Assembly (NCBI RefSeq): GCF_901933205.1
Contig: NC_044572.1
Location: forward strand, 26,560,501 to 26,624,500
Source: Camarhynchus parvulus
Lineage: Eukaryota; Chordata; Aves; Passeriformes; Thraupidae
Length of the DNA stretch: 64,000 nucleotides
Direction of reading: 5' to 3'
Position 1 is the first letter of the stretch. Each line of letters opens with the position of its first letter. Below, piece by piece: positions 11,888-22,860 of this stretch. The notes beneath the pieces are model-generated. The model saw only the letters and a program-made list of their open reading frames with translations, had not been told where the DNA came from and searched no databases. A program made the translations under genes and the position numbers.

Positions 11888-13032
11888 CCAGGTGACCCTC
11901 CTGGTGGCAGAGGGGGAGGCTGTAGATGACTGGAGTGGATACCTGGACTTCAGCAAACCCTTTGATGCAGCATACTCCTGGAAAAGGCAATGGCTTGGAT
12001 ATTTTTATTCTTCACTGGGCTAGGAACTGGCTGGACAGCCAAGCCCAGAGACTGGTGATGAATGGTGTTACATCCAGCTGGGGGCCACTCACTGATGGTG
12101 TCCCCCCAGGGATCAGTGTTGGGCCCCATTCTGTTTAATATCTCTATTGATGATCTGGATTACTGGGGATCCTCCATCAGTAAATTTGCAGATGACACCA
12201 AGTCCTGGAGTGCAGGAAGGTTCTGCAGAGTGATCTGGACCAGCTGTACAGATGGGCTAAATCCAACAATATGAGGTTTAGCAAAACCACATGCCAGCTC
12301 TTGCACTTTGGTCACAGCAACCCCGTGCAGCACTACAGGCTGGGCATAGAGTGGATGGACAGCGCCCAGGAAGAAAGGGACCTGGGCTGACAACAGACTG
12401 AACATTAGCCAGCAGTTTGCCCTGGTGGCCAAGAAGGCCAGTGGCATCCTGGCCTGTGTCAGGAATAGTGTGGCCAGCAGTACTTGGCACTGGAGAGGCC
12501 ACACCTTGAGTGCTGTGTCCAGTTCTGAGCCCCTCAGTTTGGGAAGAACATTGAGATGCTTGAACACATCCAGAGAGGGCAACAAGGCTGGGGAAGGGTC
12601 TGGGATAGAAGGCATATAAGGAGTGACTGGGAACTGGGCTTGTTTAGCCTGGAGAAAAGGAAGCTCAGGGGTGACCTTATCACTCTCCACGACTGCCTGA
12701 AAGGAGGTGATAGCCAGGTGGAGGTCAATCTTTTCTCCCAGGCAACCAGTGACAAGACAAGAGGACACAGTCTTAAGCTGCATCAGGGGAAGTTTAGGCC
12801 GGACATTAGAAGAACATCCTTTACAGAAAGAGTGATTGAACACTGGAATGGGCTGTCCAGGAAGGTGGTGGAGTCACTGACCTTGGAGGTATTTAAAAAA
12901 AGACTGGATGTGGCACTTAATGCCATGTTCTAGTTGACAGTGTGGTATTAGGTCATAGGTTGGACTCAATGATCCCAAATTTCTTTTCCAACCTAGGATG
13001 GAAAAGAAGATTAACTCTGTGATTCTGTGAAA
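11888..13032 (+). mobile_element. CR1 LINE, 5'-truncated, reverse transcriptase relic
   Basis: This is a 3' portion of a CR1 non-LTR retrotransposon. Pieces of the reverse transcriptase read in order but in shifting frames: YLDFSK near 11935, NWLDSQAQRLVMNGVTSSWGP near 12030-12090, a GPILFNI...DDLD block near 12121-12165, and the catalytic-type FADDTK near 12186-12205. The C-terminal part GLFSLEKRKLRGDLI and TERVIEHWNGLSRKVVES follows to about 12930. The 3' UTR ends near 13032 in AACTCTGTGATTCTGTGA, close to the CR1 terminal ATTCTRTG repeats. Several frameshifts and stops make it non-functional. The 227-codon minus-strand frame at 12160-12843 is antisense to this element. Confidence 0.92.
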
Positions 13033-13304
13033 TAAATGGGAGGACCTGGAAGTTCTGATCAGGCATGTGATATTTTACTGTCTCAAAATTCTCAAAACCT
13101 TAGATGAGAATCTCTTCATAGATAACCAGTATCAGTCTATTATTTTTCTTAACAAGGGCTATGAGAAGAAGATGCTCTCATTTATCTTTTTAAGGTTTTC
13201 TCACTATTTTATACTAAAATAGAAGACTAAATATAACCTCAGATTGGGATACTGTTATGAAAGAGTCTGTTTCTCCATGACGAAACAATTCCAATTCTAT
13301 ATTC

Positions 13305-13333
13305 CATTCTTATCATACCCAATGATAAGAATG
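13305..13333. repeat. 12-bp perfect inverted repeat (hairpin)
   Basis: Arm CATTCTTATCAT (13305-13316), a 5-base loop ACCCA, and arm ATGATAAGAATG (13322-13333) pair perfectly. It sits directly at the 3' end of the minus-strand CR1 that follows, where the terminal repeats of that element would be. Confidence 0.8.
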
Positions 13334-13713
13334 ACTTGAGTTGGAAGGGACTTTCTAAAGATCCTACGGTCCAACCCCCCTGGCAGGGGGGCAGAGACAT
13401 CTCTCACTGCACCAGGTTGATCAAAGCCCCATCCAATCCTACTGTGAATGTTTCCAGGAATGGGGCATGGGCCATGGGGCATCCACAAATGCTCTGGGCA
13501 GCTTCTTCCAAGCTTGTCACCTTTATTGCACAGAATTTCTTCCTTATACCCAATCCAAATCTATCCTCTTTCAGTTTAAAACCACTACCCCTTGTCCCAT
13601 CACTAGAGACTCTGGTATCAACTCTTTTTCCATCATTCCTACAAGTTCTTTTTAAGTATTGAAAGACTGCAACAAGGTCTTCCCAATCCTTCTCTGTTCC
13701 AGACTGGACCTAG
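13334..13713 (-). mobile_element. CR1 LINE 3' fragment, antisense
   Basis: The plus strand shows the reverse complement of a CR1 3' end: GTTGGAAGGGACTTTC, then the C-rich CCAACCCCCCTGGCAGGG segment, then GGGGCATCCACAAATGCTC. The complement of the C-terminal coding part and the stretch CTTGTCCCATCACTAG (near 13590) follow. The copy is truncated near 13713 at its 5' side and is well diverged. It lies tail-to-tail with the CR1 ending at 13032, about 300 bp away. The 108-codon plus-strand frame at 13336-13662 is antisense noise from this element. Confidence 0.88.
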
Positions 13714-16700
13714 AAGTAACCTAAAAAAATCTGCCCTGTGCAATAGACTGGTTTGAATGATTGGGGGGGGTGGTTTCTTTGTTTTGTTCTTGGTTTTGTT
13801 TAAATGTTTTTGATTTGTTTAAATGTTGCTAACAGTTTAAGAAAATACTGTGAACATCCCCAGTCTTTTATTCCTTCAAGGATTAAATGTAGTAGTCAAC
13901 AAGTAATCAGTAAATATAAGTGAATTTATTATTCTTCCCTGATGGTTAGGATACCTCTAGGTATTATGATAAAGCTATAAATATTGACTGCAAACTTTTA
14001 GTGACTGTGTGAGTCCTTTGATGTCCACAGAACTGATGTGAAAAAGATAATTCTTTGGGGATAGATGACTATCAGAAAGTAAAATCTGAGTAGTGGTAGC
14101 ACTCCACAGAAATAAGGTGAAGGGTAGGCAGCAGGGTGGAAAGAAAGTAGGCCATTCAGGGGACCTGATACTGAAGCAGATGGCGCAGGGTCTCATACTC
14201 TGTGCAGTCCTCAAAATACTGGGTACAAATCTGAAAGTAAGTGATTCCTAGTCTTTATAAGGAATTGGACATTTTTAGATTTCCTATGTTCAGTGGTAGC
14301 CAAGTTCAGTTTGTTTTCTCATCACAGGCAAAGGTTTACAGTAAGTCTCACCTCATGGTTGAGACTCGTGCTACTAAATGCAAATTCCATACAATGGCAC
14401 TTCCTTTCATTTGTTTTTAGCAGCAAATCTGAGCAAAAAATAAAGATAACACATCACTTCTGGCAAAGAAAGGTGGCTGCATGTCTCAGATGTAACCTGC
14501 TATTTATGACTAAGTACATGAAACAGAATTAGTTCTGTTGGCCTGACAATGTGAGATGGTCCATGTGTTATGTATTTCTGAATTCCACACTTTGAATTTG
14601 TCAAGCATACAAAATACAAGTAAATGTCTTTTTCCAAGGCACAGCTGTATAGGTGTATATATATAACATTGAAATTCTCTATTCCAAGAAATTGTTTCAG
14701 TTCAGTTCAGCCTAAAACAAATGTAATGATAAAATATGGTTGAAAGTTATGTGGAGAAATGATTACTCTTTTGAAGAATTAAACACTTGAAGGGAATTGT
14801 TGATCCCCTCTTTCAAATGTATGCTTATGTATTCAAAAGGCACAAACTTTACATTTAATAGTTTAATTTTTTTTTTTTTTTGCTTCTTATTAGCTTTAAT
14901 AGAAAGAAAATAAGAATCAGGACAGAATTAGACAAGAAAATTTTCTGCAAAATTTTCCTAAAACTAAGACACTATCAAAAACCTTTGTTCTAGAGCTGTC
15001 ATTTCTAAAGAGAAGCTTCATTTATGTGAAGTTTGGAATCTATCTGAAGTGATTCTGGTATGATCTAAAGTGCTGCAGATGCTGTATGTGCTTCAGTAAA
15101 TAAGATGCAAAATCTGATTAAGATTGTTTCAGTTATTTAAATTCTTTTTCTATGTTGATTGTCAATGTGTTATAATCCCTTTTGTAATTTATGATGAGAC
15201 ATTTTCAATCATCTCCTTTTTTGAGGTCAGAGAAAAATTGGCAAGGAAATATCTAGATTTTTAGTTTCTGTTAACAGAAAAATCTACTTTGAAGGGGTCA
15301 CATAAATCCATGAGGTGTAGGAGATCACTGATTTATTTTATTTCATGTAATGAAAACACATCTGTGGAAACAGCAAATTAAATCGTAATGAGGCCAAGCA
15401 CCCTGAGGAGTCAGAGAGAAGGATGGTTATTAAGCAAGGAGCAGTTAGGAAGCAATCATGCTGCCCTCTCTTTCTGTCCATATGAGGCATTTCAGCCTGG
15501 CTCTGGAGCAACCACCTCATCCCAGTGGCTGAAGCAACCACCAGCACACTGATGCCACTTCTGTTTAAAAACCAAAATCAGGTGAATCTTTTCAGTGCAG
15601 ACTGGCACACTTAAATGGAGTCTTATATTTAGATATTTTCTTCTTGTGCTGCTCTTGAACATCCACTGACAAAATAGCTTTTCACTTCCAAACCAAACCT
15701 TTTAAGAATGACAAAACTACTACATAGGTCTGATCCTGATATCATTGCTATCAACAACAGTTTAGCAATTTAATTTCAGTGGGAAGATCAGATTGATTAA
15801 GCAATGGACATTAATAAAAATAGACTGTTCTTAGTAGAGTTTAAAATAAGGCAAGTATTCTGCTTCAGTGACAAATTCTGAGGAAACCTAGGTACTTGGG
15901 TGAGCACTTAATAATTTAAAATCCTGTATTTGTTAAGGTACAAGGAACTGGTTTTTGCTTTGTTCATCAGAACAGAAGATTAAATAAATAATTCTGCCAT
16001 TGAGAAAGTAACAATTAGATAGAGAGATACTCCCACTTTAAATTCAATAAGAATTCAGTCTGGGAGTAGGGGTACATGTAAAGAAAGTACAACGTGAACA
16101 TGCAGTATTTTATTAGGAGGAAAAGGAGAAGACCATTCCTTTTATAGACAGGCATTCTTTGAATTACCTTAATCATAATCAGGCTTTTGATCCCAACATA
16201 TGATCCTACCCACCTCAGGCAGCCAAGCTTACAATTTTATTTCCCAATATAATCCAAGAAAAAAGATCATAAATTAATTCTGAGATATGTTGATGTTCCC
16301 TGGCATACATTGTCTGTCTAATCATCTCTCAACAGAGGCCAACAGTTAGGCACAGGCAAACTGGATATTTAAGTGAAGAAAGACCTGTCTTGCCAAAGCT
16401 TTGTAGTGTAGATAGGCTATACCAGGAAATATGGCTACAGCATTCTTAGAAGAAGACCTAGTTAGCTCACAACAGTAAATGCTGCCTTAATAGGAGAAAT
16501 TTCTATCTTCAAAATAAGTAGAAAGTATATTAATTTTTCCAGTTTTTCAATAATATTTACTGGAAAGCAGCACTAGCCTTGATATTTTGGAGTATTTATT
16601 TGCTAAATTTAGCTCTGTGAGAGTTGATCTTAAAATACGTATTTTGTTGCATCTCCCTTTTTAAATTTAAAATGCAATGGAAAGCTCCACAGTGGACCTT

Positions 16701-18794
16701 ATTTTTTCTCTCACTCCCAGACATCAAATTCCTGAAGCAAATAAACACTGGTTTATTTTTAATATGGCACTCAACTCTTTTACTCATCTCACAGATACAT
16801 GCTGATACATAGGACTTTAAAGCCAAAAGATTATATTTGTCTGAGCTGGATCCTCATTAGCTTCAAAGAAACTTGCTTTAGGCCAGTAAATTTGTACTGA
16901 ATTCACCAGCTAATCATCTGGTCTATAACTGGAGAGCGTTGAACTTATAAATAATAAAAACCATTCAAAAGAGACCATACAGACTTGATTTTTCTATAAC
17001 ATTTTAAAGTAGGATAAATAAGGCTGAAGTTAATGGGGTGAGCACTGCTGTACAACTGATGGGAGAAGATTACAGGAACATGAGCTGTTATTTCCCTTCA
17101 TTTGACCCATCTTCCATTTCATCAGGCACTACAGGAAGGAGACACAGGAGCTGGTAACACTGATGTGCCATGCCAACAATCTGGAGCGCTGCCTAAGCTG
17201 GCTAAGGTTTAATGTCATCTGCAGCTCTTAAGGATGCACTTCCACAGCAGGAAGACAGGGCATTGCTATTTGAGAGTGAAGAAATTAGCAACAAAATTGC
17301 TAAGATTAGAGTTATTATGACAGGAAATGTGTGTGTAGGCACTAAAACCAAAATATAAAACAAGGGTTAAAGGGGTGACAAGGTTAAAACCCCTGTATTG
17401 AAAACAGAGAACATTGTTTCTAAAACACTATTCCCAGCAGTAAAATTAAGAAATACATTATGTCAGGACTAAAAGTCTTGAACTTGGAAAAATCAAAGCC
17501 CAGCTGACTGTCAGCAAAGATCCTTTGTTGTAACACAATGAAGATGGCAGCAAGATTGCATTTTATCACATATACCAGCTCTTTTTCTATTAGTTGCTCA
17601 GGAGAACAAATTGCAAACATATATTTCAAGGACACATGTAATAACATACAACACCTCCTTCCCCCCCAAAAAAACCCAACAATAAACAACCAAACAAAAA
17701 AACACCTAACCAAAAAAAAACCTGAACACCAGGCAAGATATGTGGCCTAAGATCTATGGAGACTGAAGAAAGCAAGATTTTTATCCAAATTGCAATCCTA
17801 ACATCTGATGACTGCTACAGGTTGTGGAGTTTGTCACTGCCAGTCAAGAGGACCCAGAGCTGCTGTGAGGACTCCGCTGCCAAGTCTCTTCTCCTGTGCA
17901 GCACAGAAATGATCCCGGTCAGGCCAGCTGGATACACATCTTGTTGGCAAAAATCTTAATATATGCAATGCTACTTAATATGTTTTTACTGTGGTCCTAA
18001 TGGTAGACCACTGAAGTCAATAGAAAGTAAGACATTGATTTTATACTTCAATTTTGGCCTAGAAAGGGAATACCCACATTAATGTTTCAGGGCAGATTGG
18101 GAACATGCTTTTAAAGCAAATCCTCTGACATATTCATATATTTCTTTCATATTGCAAAGTACTGTCAGAATACAAAGACTTGATAGAGAATTGAACCAGA
18201 AGATGCTCTCAGAGCTGAGTGCAACTCACTGACTGTTCTCCACCTGCTAATGGGCACTTCTCATGAGAACAAGCCCAAGTAAAAATCATTTCTACTACAG
18301 TCATTGGTACCTCAGCATGAGCTGTGACTACCCTTACAGTTAACATTGCTACTTAAGTAGCCTTTCCTTTCTCTGATGGGGCAGGGAACATCAAGATGTG
18401 TTCTGGTTTCTCTACTGCGACTCCTTTGCCCTCAGCTTGTAGGCAAGTAAGAATTTACACCTGTTTTCTTCATACTGAGCTCTGTAATGATCCTTGTCTG
18501 TCAGGGTTTTTTGGCGTGTTTTTTGGGTTTTTTTGTTGTTGTTGTTTTTTTTTTTAATTTTTAGGGGTTTTTTTGTGTCCCTCTCAATCCTACCTGCAGT
18601 AAAAACCCTACTGCATTAACAGCCTGGTTCTAGAAATCCTTTCTCTGCCAGAATCTTCCCGGCTTTCTGACGGGGATGGGAGGTGAGCAGGGACCACCCT
18701 AGTGCAGGGCCCCCTGCAAAACCCATTTGCAGAGGCTCAGCCAAGCTGCCCCTGCTCCAAGCTAGCCCCAGGCCAAGGTTCAAGAACAGCCCTT
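13714..18794. other. AT-rich non-coding stretch with simple repeats
   Basis: No gene is supported. Landmarks are a 15-T run at 14867-14881, an A/C-rich low-complexity tract at about 17663-17723, and a T/G-rich tract at 18506-18577 that includes (GTT)n. The sequence 17040-17330 is less AT-rich and looks unique, but its nature is unknown. Open frames such as 17756-17959 are short and unrecognised. Confidence 0.5.
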
Positions 18795-18803
18795 ACTCAC
18801 CAT
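18795..18803 (-). promoter_or_regulatory. Strong minus-strand splice donor beside the CpG island
   Basis: The complement of CTTACTCAC followed by CATAATAGG reads ATG / GTGAGTAAG, a near-ideal 5' splice site. It lies about 290 bp on the minus-strand-downstream side of the CpG island. This is where the end of a first exon would sit if the island drives minus-strand transcription. A plus-strand donor (GAG / GTGAGC) occurs near 18682, but it lies upstream of the island for that direction and is less useful there. Confidence 0.3.
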
Positions 18804-18942
18804 AATAGGTTTTTAAACTTATGCCACGATACACCAGGTTAAAGCGTCACGGTGCTTTCCTGCATTAAGACCAAGTTCCATAATTGAAAATGAAAGGTTT
18901 TGACGCTTTGGTTTATGGTTTTGCTTGTTTGTTTTGGTGAGG

Positions 18943-18966
18943 TTTGTTTGTTTGTTTGTTTGTTTT
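18943..18966. repeat. (TTTG)n microsatellite
   Basis: There are about five and a half uninterrupted TTTG units inside a longer T/G-rich stretch (18925-19000). On the minus strand it yields the low-complexity KQTN residues of the 87-codon frame at 18819-19082. Confidence 0.9.
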
Positions 18967-19089
18967 GGTGGGGTTTTGTTTAGTTTTTTCTTTTCTTTTT
19001 CTTTTTGGCGGGGGAGTTGAAGGGAGGGGAAAAGTGCAATTATGTTTGACCTAGAATTCATTTCATCCGTCACAGCCTGCATCTCTGCC

Positions 19090-19965
19090 TGGCGGCACTT
19101 TATTCCCCGAGGAGCCAGAACTAACCAGCGCCGCTAGACGGCGGCACCTCTGACGAAAGCCCCGGGCCCGGCAAGGGAGGCACCGGGTCCCTGGCAGCGG
19201 GCTGGACCGAAGGCACCCGGTGCCCGGTACCCGGCGCTGGCTCTCACCCTCCCTGCGCTGGTTCCAGCCCTGCGGGGAGCTCCCTACCTCCGTCAGGGGC
19301 TTTCTCCATCAGGCACAGCAGCGGGTGCACAGCGAGGAGGACGCGAGGAGCTGGGAGAGGGGTACCTTAGGCACGGGCAGGCAGGGCTGGAGCCAAGCCA
19401 GGGCAGAGGAGCGGGAGATGCGGGGCTGCGGAGGGGGCACAGAGCCGGGGGCACAGCCGCTCCGTGCAGCGGCACCTTTCGCGGCATCGCCCGCCCTCGC
19501 CCCACCGAGGGGTTGGAGTCAGGGAGGGAGGACGGGGACACGATTGAAGTGGAGCCTCAGGAAGGAGAAGGAAAGGTGTTTCCCACTGTTTGTTTTCCTC
19601 AGTACCAGAGTCGCGAATAAAAAGTTTATGTTACTCGGCAGTGGGTTAAAGCGGCGAAAGCTCTGGACCCGGGGAAGTTTGCCCGCGGCAGCACCAGTGG
19701 GCCGTGCCCGTCCTGGGAAGGGCCGAGCTCGGCAGCGCCAGCCCGGGTGCTGAGATCCCGCGGGGCCGGGGCCGGGGCCGGGGCCGGGGCCGGGGCCGGG
19801 GCCGGGGCCGGGGCCGGGGCCGGGGCCGGGGCCGGGGCCGGGGCCGGGGCCGGGGCCGGGCGCGCACCGTGTGCTCCCGCCGCCGTCCGCCCGGGCCACC
19901 CTGCACCTGCAGGGCAGCCGGCACCTCGGGGCAGGAGCTGAGGGCTGATCGCCACCGATGTCTGA
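19090..19965. promoter_or_regulatory. CpG island, probable promoter / first exon region
   Basis: CpG dinucleotides and GC content rise sharply over about 870 bp between flanks that are nearly CpG-free. Clusters are visible at 19090-19250 (GGCGGCAC, CCCGGGCCCGGC), 19310-19510 and 19655-19945. In vertebrates such an unmethylated-type island usually marks the promoter and first exon of a gene or long non-coding RNA. Plus-strand frames across it (for example 19220-19753) are long because GC-rich DNA has few stops; the peptides are Arg/Gly/Pro-rich and unrecognised. A TCGCGA motif lies near 19610. Direction of transcription is not determined, and it may be bidirectional. No gene name can be assigned. 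Confidence 0.7.
19762..19860 (+). repeat. GGGGCC hexanucleotide array, 16 perfect units
   Basis: Sixteen uninterrupted GGGGCC units (19762-19857) plus three G lie inside the CpG island. The G-rich plus strand has the pattern known to form G-quadruplexes and the C-rich strand can form i-motifs. With no stop in any frame, the tract would encode Gly-Ala, Gly-Pro or Gly-Arg on the plus strand and Pro-Ala, Pro-Gly or Pro-Arg on the minus strand. This is the unit that is expanded in human C9orf72, but the flanks here are not recognisably C9orf72. The frames covering it start at non-ATG codons, so translation is not implied by the sequence alone. Confidence 0.97.
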
Positions 19966-22499
19966 CCAGCCTTGTAAACTTCTGGGCTTGGCGTTTTACA
20001 GAGACTAAAGGGGGAGGTTATGAGGCAAGCTTACTCAAACTGCGGTAATCTTAACCCAAACAGTGTCATCTCCAGGGGTGAGGGGTGGAGGTGTGCTCTG
20101 TGTGCGCACACTGAAAAAAATCTTAGCCCTCTCCTCTTAGAGGAAAGCTTGAGTTTACAATTCAAGGATATTAAAGTTATGATCATGCTTAGTTTATAAA
20201 AGGGTGTGTGTTCAAACAGGACTATTTCAAGGGAAAGTGGAACAGAAAGCTAAGGAGGTCCAGAAAGAGCCATGGTTGGAGATGCTGCTGTAGAAGTACC
20301 CCCTGCCAGAAGAGATTTGTCTCTGAGGACTATGGCTTGTGAGTGGGTTGCCCAGATTGGGGCAGACACAGACAACCCTACAAATCTGTCACCCACAGAC
20401 AGCTGATTCTCACAATTTTATTATTTATTTTTAAACTGATTTTGCTCACTTTTTATCACTGTCATTTTGGCAGCTTTAAAGAAAGTTTTCTTTTACTGAA
20501 AATAAATCTAGCGTGTGATGAAAACTTTCTTGTATTTAGCAAAATTCTGTTTTCCTTGTTGTATTTGGGGGGACCAATCAAAGTGTGAATACAAAATACT
20601 CACTGGCCTGCTTTAGGAAAAGCATATTCTCAACTGCTAATCATAACTCTTGAGGAGGAAACCTTTCCTGTGAATGTAGTCAGAAAAATCAACTTTATGT
20701 ACTTGTATTTATGTCCTGAAGAGATCTTCTTCTTATGTGTCTTCTGAGCACCCTGTCTAGCTTGGTGACAGAAACACATTTATCTTGTCAGTACTGCCGA
20801 TCAATGTAGTTGCAAATGGAGGAGCTGTGCTCTGTTTTATCTTGTCTATCATCAGCAGAATTTCCAGATTAATTCCCACACAAGAGACTTTTCTCTCAGA
20901 GTTGATATCTCAAACAGAAGCAGAGAAGGAAAAAAAAAAATAAAAGGCTTGATTTTGAGATCTTGGCTCTTGATCTGGAAACTTTGTTTGAAAAAGTATT
21001 CCTGGGCTAGGAAAATGACTGAATAAGCTGTGTTTGTAGCTAAAGAATCAAAAGGGGCTGCACAAGGAAGAACAAAGGCTGTATCTCATTCAGTTCTGTG
21101 TACAATCAGAGTACATGAAGCTGTACAGCTAAGATAATTTTCCAGTGTCTTGATTCAACTGAGTAAAATAGGTGATAGCAGGGGTGGTATGTTGAGAAGT
21201 TTGTTTTTCATACAAATAAATGAATGTTTTCCAAATATTATTTAGGGCATAGTTAATTAGGGCATAGTTAATTAACTAACTTAAATACCTTTGGTACTCA
21301 GTGACCTTGGCCATATCCTTCTGTTTGAATTTTGTTAGATTTCTTCTAAGTCCAGCTTCCCCGTTGTCACCAGGAAAACATGGATTAGCAGTGCATGTGA
21401 TCTACTGTATCTGCCACTCTGTGAACAATCAGTGGTGTAACATAGTTTACTTCCTTACAGGAAAAGGTTTAGAACTGTTGTTTTTTCGGTCTGTTGGGTT
21501 TTTTTGACTCTATTACAATGCAATGACATAGCAATAAATACACCATGAAGAACAGTGCTTGATGTCCTAAAAAAAAAAAAAATAACGAATCTTAATATGT
21601 TAGGAATCTCAGTATATGATTTTATGGATAGAAATTTCTGTATTAAATAAGCTGCAATCATTAGACAGAAAAAAGTTATATACTCATTAAAGATGAAAAT
21701 GATGCATCAGGTTCAAGTATTTCTAGCAGAATTCAAGGGTGGAATTTTCCAAAATATTATTCCTCAGATTTACTCAGAGCCTGCCTTAATCTGTAAGTAG
21801 CTGCTGATTTTTCATGATGTCCTTTACATTTACCATTGCCAACATGGTCTACTGTCAAGTTCAAATCTTGAAAGACAATAGGAGTAATGTTGTAGCCATC
21901 TTGACTTTAGACTCAAAAGTGGGTAATATGAATGTGCCAATGAAAGAGTTGTGAAATAGCTGCATTCCTGAAGAGACAATAATCCTTTCTGGTTTATATA
22001 CATTCCACTTAGCACACTACTGAAGACTTAACTGTTACCTTTTTTTTTTTAATGCTTTCGAGCAAATTAATCACTTTCTGCAATAAAGGAAGGAATGCTT
22101 TGGGTATCTAAATTAAAATTTTTGCTCAAAGATTGATTATAAGTGAATGAAATAAAAAAGAAGAAAGGGTTGATAAAGGCTTACTAGGTTATAGCTGAAA
22201 ATGGCTGGAGGGAGGTCTTCATGTAGTAAGTCAGGTGTTAATTTGCAGATCAGAAGAATCTGTGTCTTCCTACTCTAATTTGTTAATGTGGTGAAGTGAA
22301 GGTCAGCGCCTTAGTCTGTTGCTTACCAGGTTCTGTATAAGCTCTGCTGCCATTTCTGTCTTTGGAAAAGGAAATGTACACAAGATACAAGAGCCTGTTT
22401 GTGTAACAATAAGAGAGGTATCATTAAAGTACTTGGCTTTGTAATAATATATATTTTAGCTCTCTTTAGCCAGACATTGCTTAGGGATTGACTGTTGCA
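19966..22499. other. Non-coding DNA downstream of the CpG island
   Basis: GC content falls back within about 150 bp. The stretch contains the palindrome TGTGCGCACA (20101-20110), an A-run near 20930, a perfect 15-bp tandem duplication at 21244-21273, a 14-A run near 21570 and a T-run near 22042. No coding exon could be supported. Confidence 0.5.
21244..21273. repeat. Perfect 15-bp tandem duplication
   Basis: The unit AGGGCATAGTTAATT occurs twice head-to-tail with no mismatch and is followed by AACTAAC. A replication-slippage type duplication that is young enough to be identical. Confidence 0.9.
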
Positions 22500-22860
22500 G
22501 TCTGAATTGCTGCTAGTAAAGTGACATGTTCAGAGTCCAAGGCACACTCACAAGGAAGGTCCAGGTTTCTCCCTCCCAGGGGTACACCTGTCCTCGGGGC
22601 AGTCCAAAGATCAGGGCCAATCAGGGAATAGGGAGGGGGTGGCTCAGGGACATAGGAGCAGACATAGGAACGGGGGAAGGAGCCAATGGGATCTTAACAG
22701 CTTTTTGAGGGAAGCTTCTTGTCTCTCCCTATCCTAGGGGATGCCCCCCAGGGTCCCCACAGTTGGCTTCCCATGTATGTTCTGCAAAACATTTTCTTTT
22801 TGCAGGTTTTGGGTGAAAGTTTTTTCTGTTTTGTAATAAGAATAAAAAGAGGGTGATTAA
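22500..22860 (+). mobile_element. Possible old LTR fragment
   Basis: This GC-richer block of about 360 bp has LTR-like order on the plus strand: two CCAAT boxes (22617-22621 and 22683-22687), a C/G-rich middle (near 22735-22765), and AATAAA at 22841-22846 near its end. I do not recognise the family and found no TG...CA ends or target duplication, so a unique regulatory segment is an alternative. Confidence 0.3.

Noticed and set aside
12160..12843. 227-codon minus-strand open frame
   Set aside because: It is exactly antisense to the CR1 reverse transcriptase relic on the plus strand, which explains its length.
13336..13662. 108-codon plus-strand frame
   Set aside because: Antisense of a CR1 3' fragment.
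19090..19965. The CpG island as the avian C9orf72 promoter
   Set aside because: Only the repeat unit matches. No flanking sequence or exon that I recognise from C9orf72 is present.
19519..20048. Poly-GR, GA, PA, PR and GP open frames as genes
   Set aside because: They arise mechanically from the stop-free GGGGCC array, and the frames begin at non-ATG codons. They are noted as a finding, not as genes.
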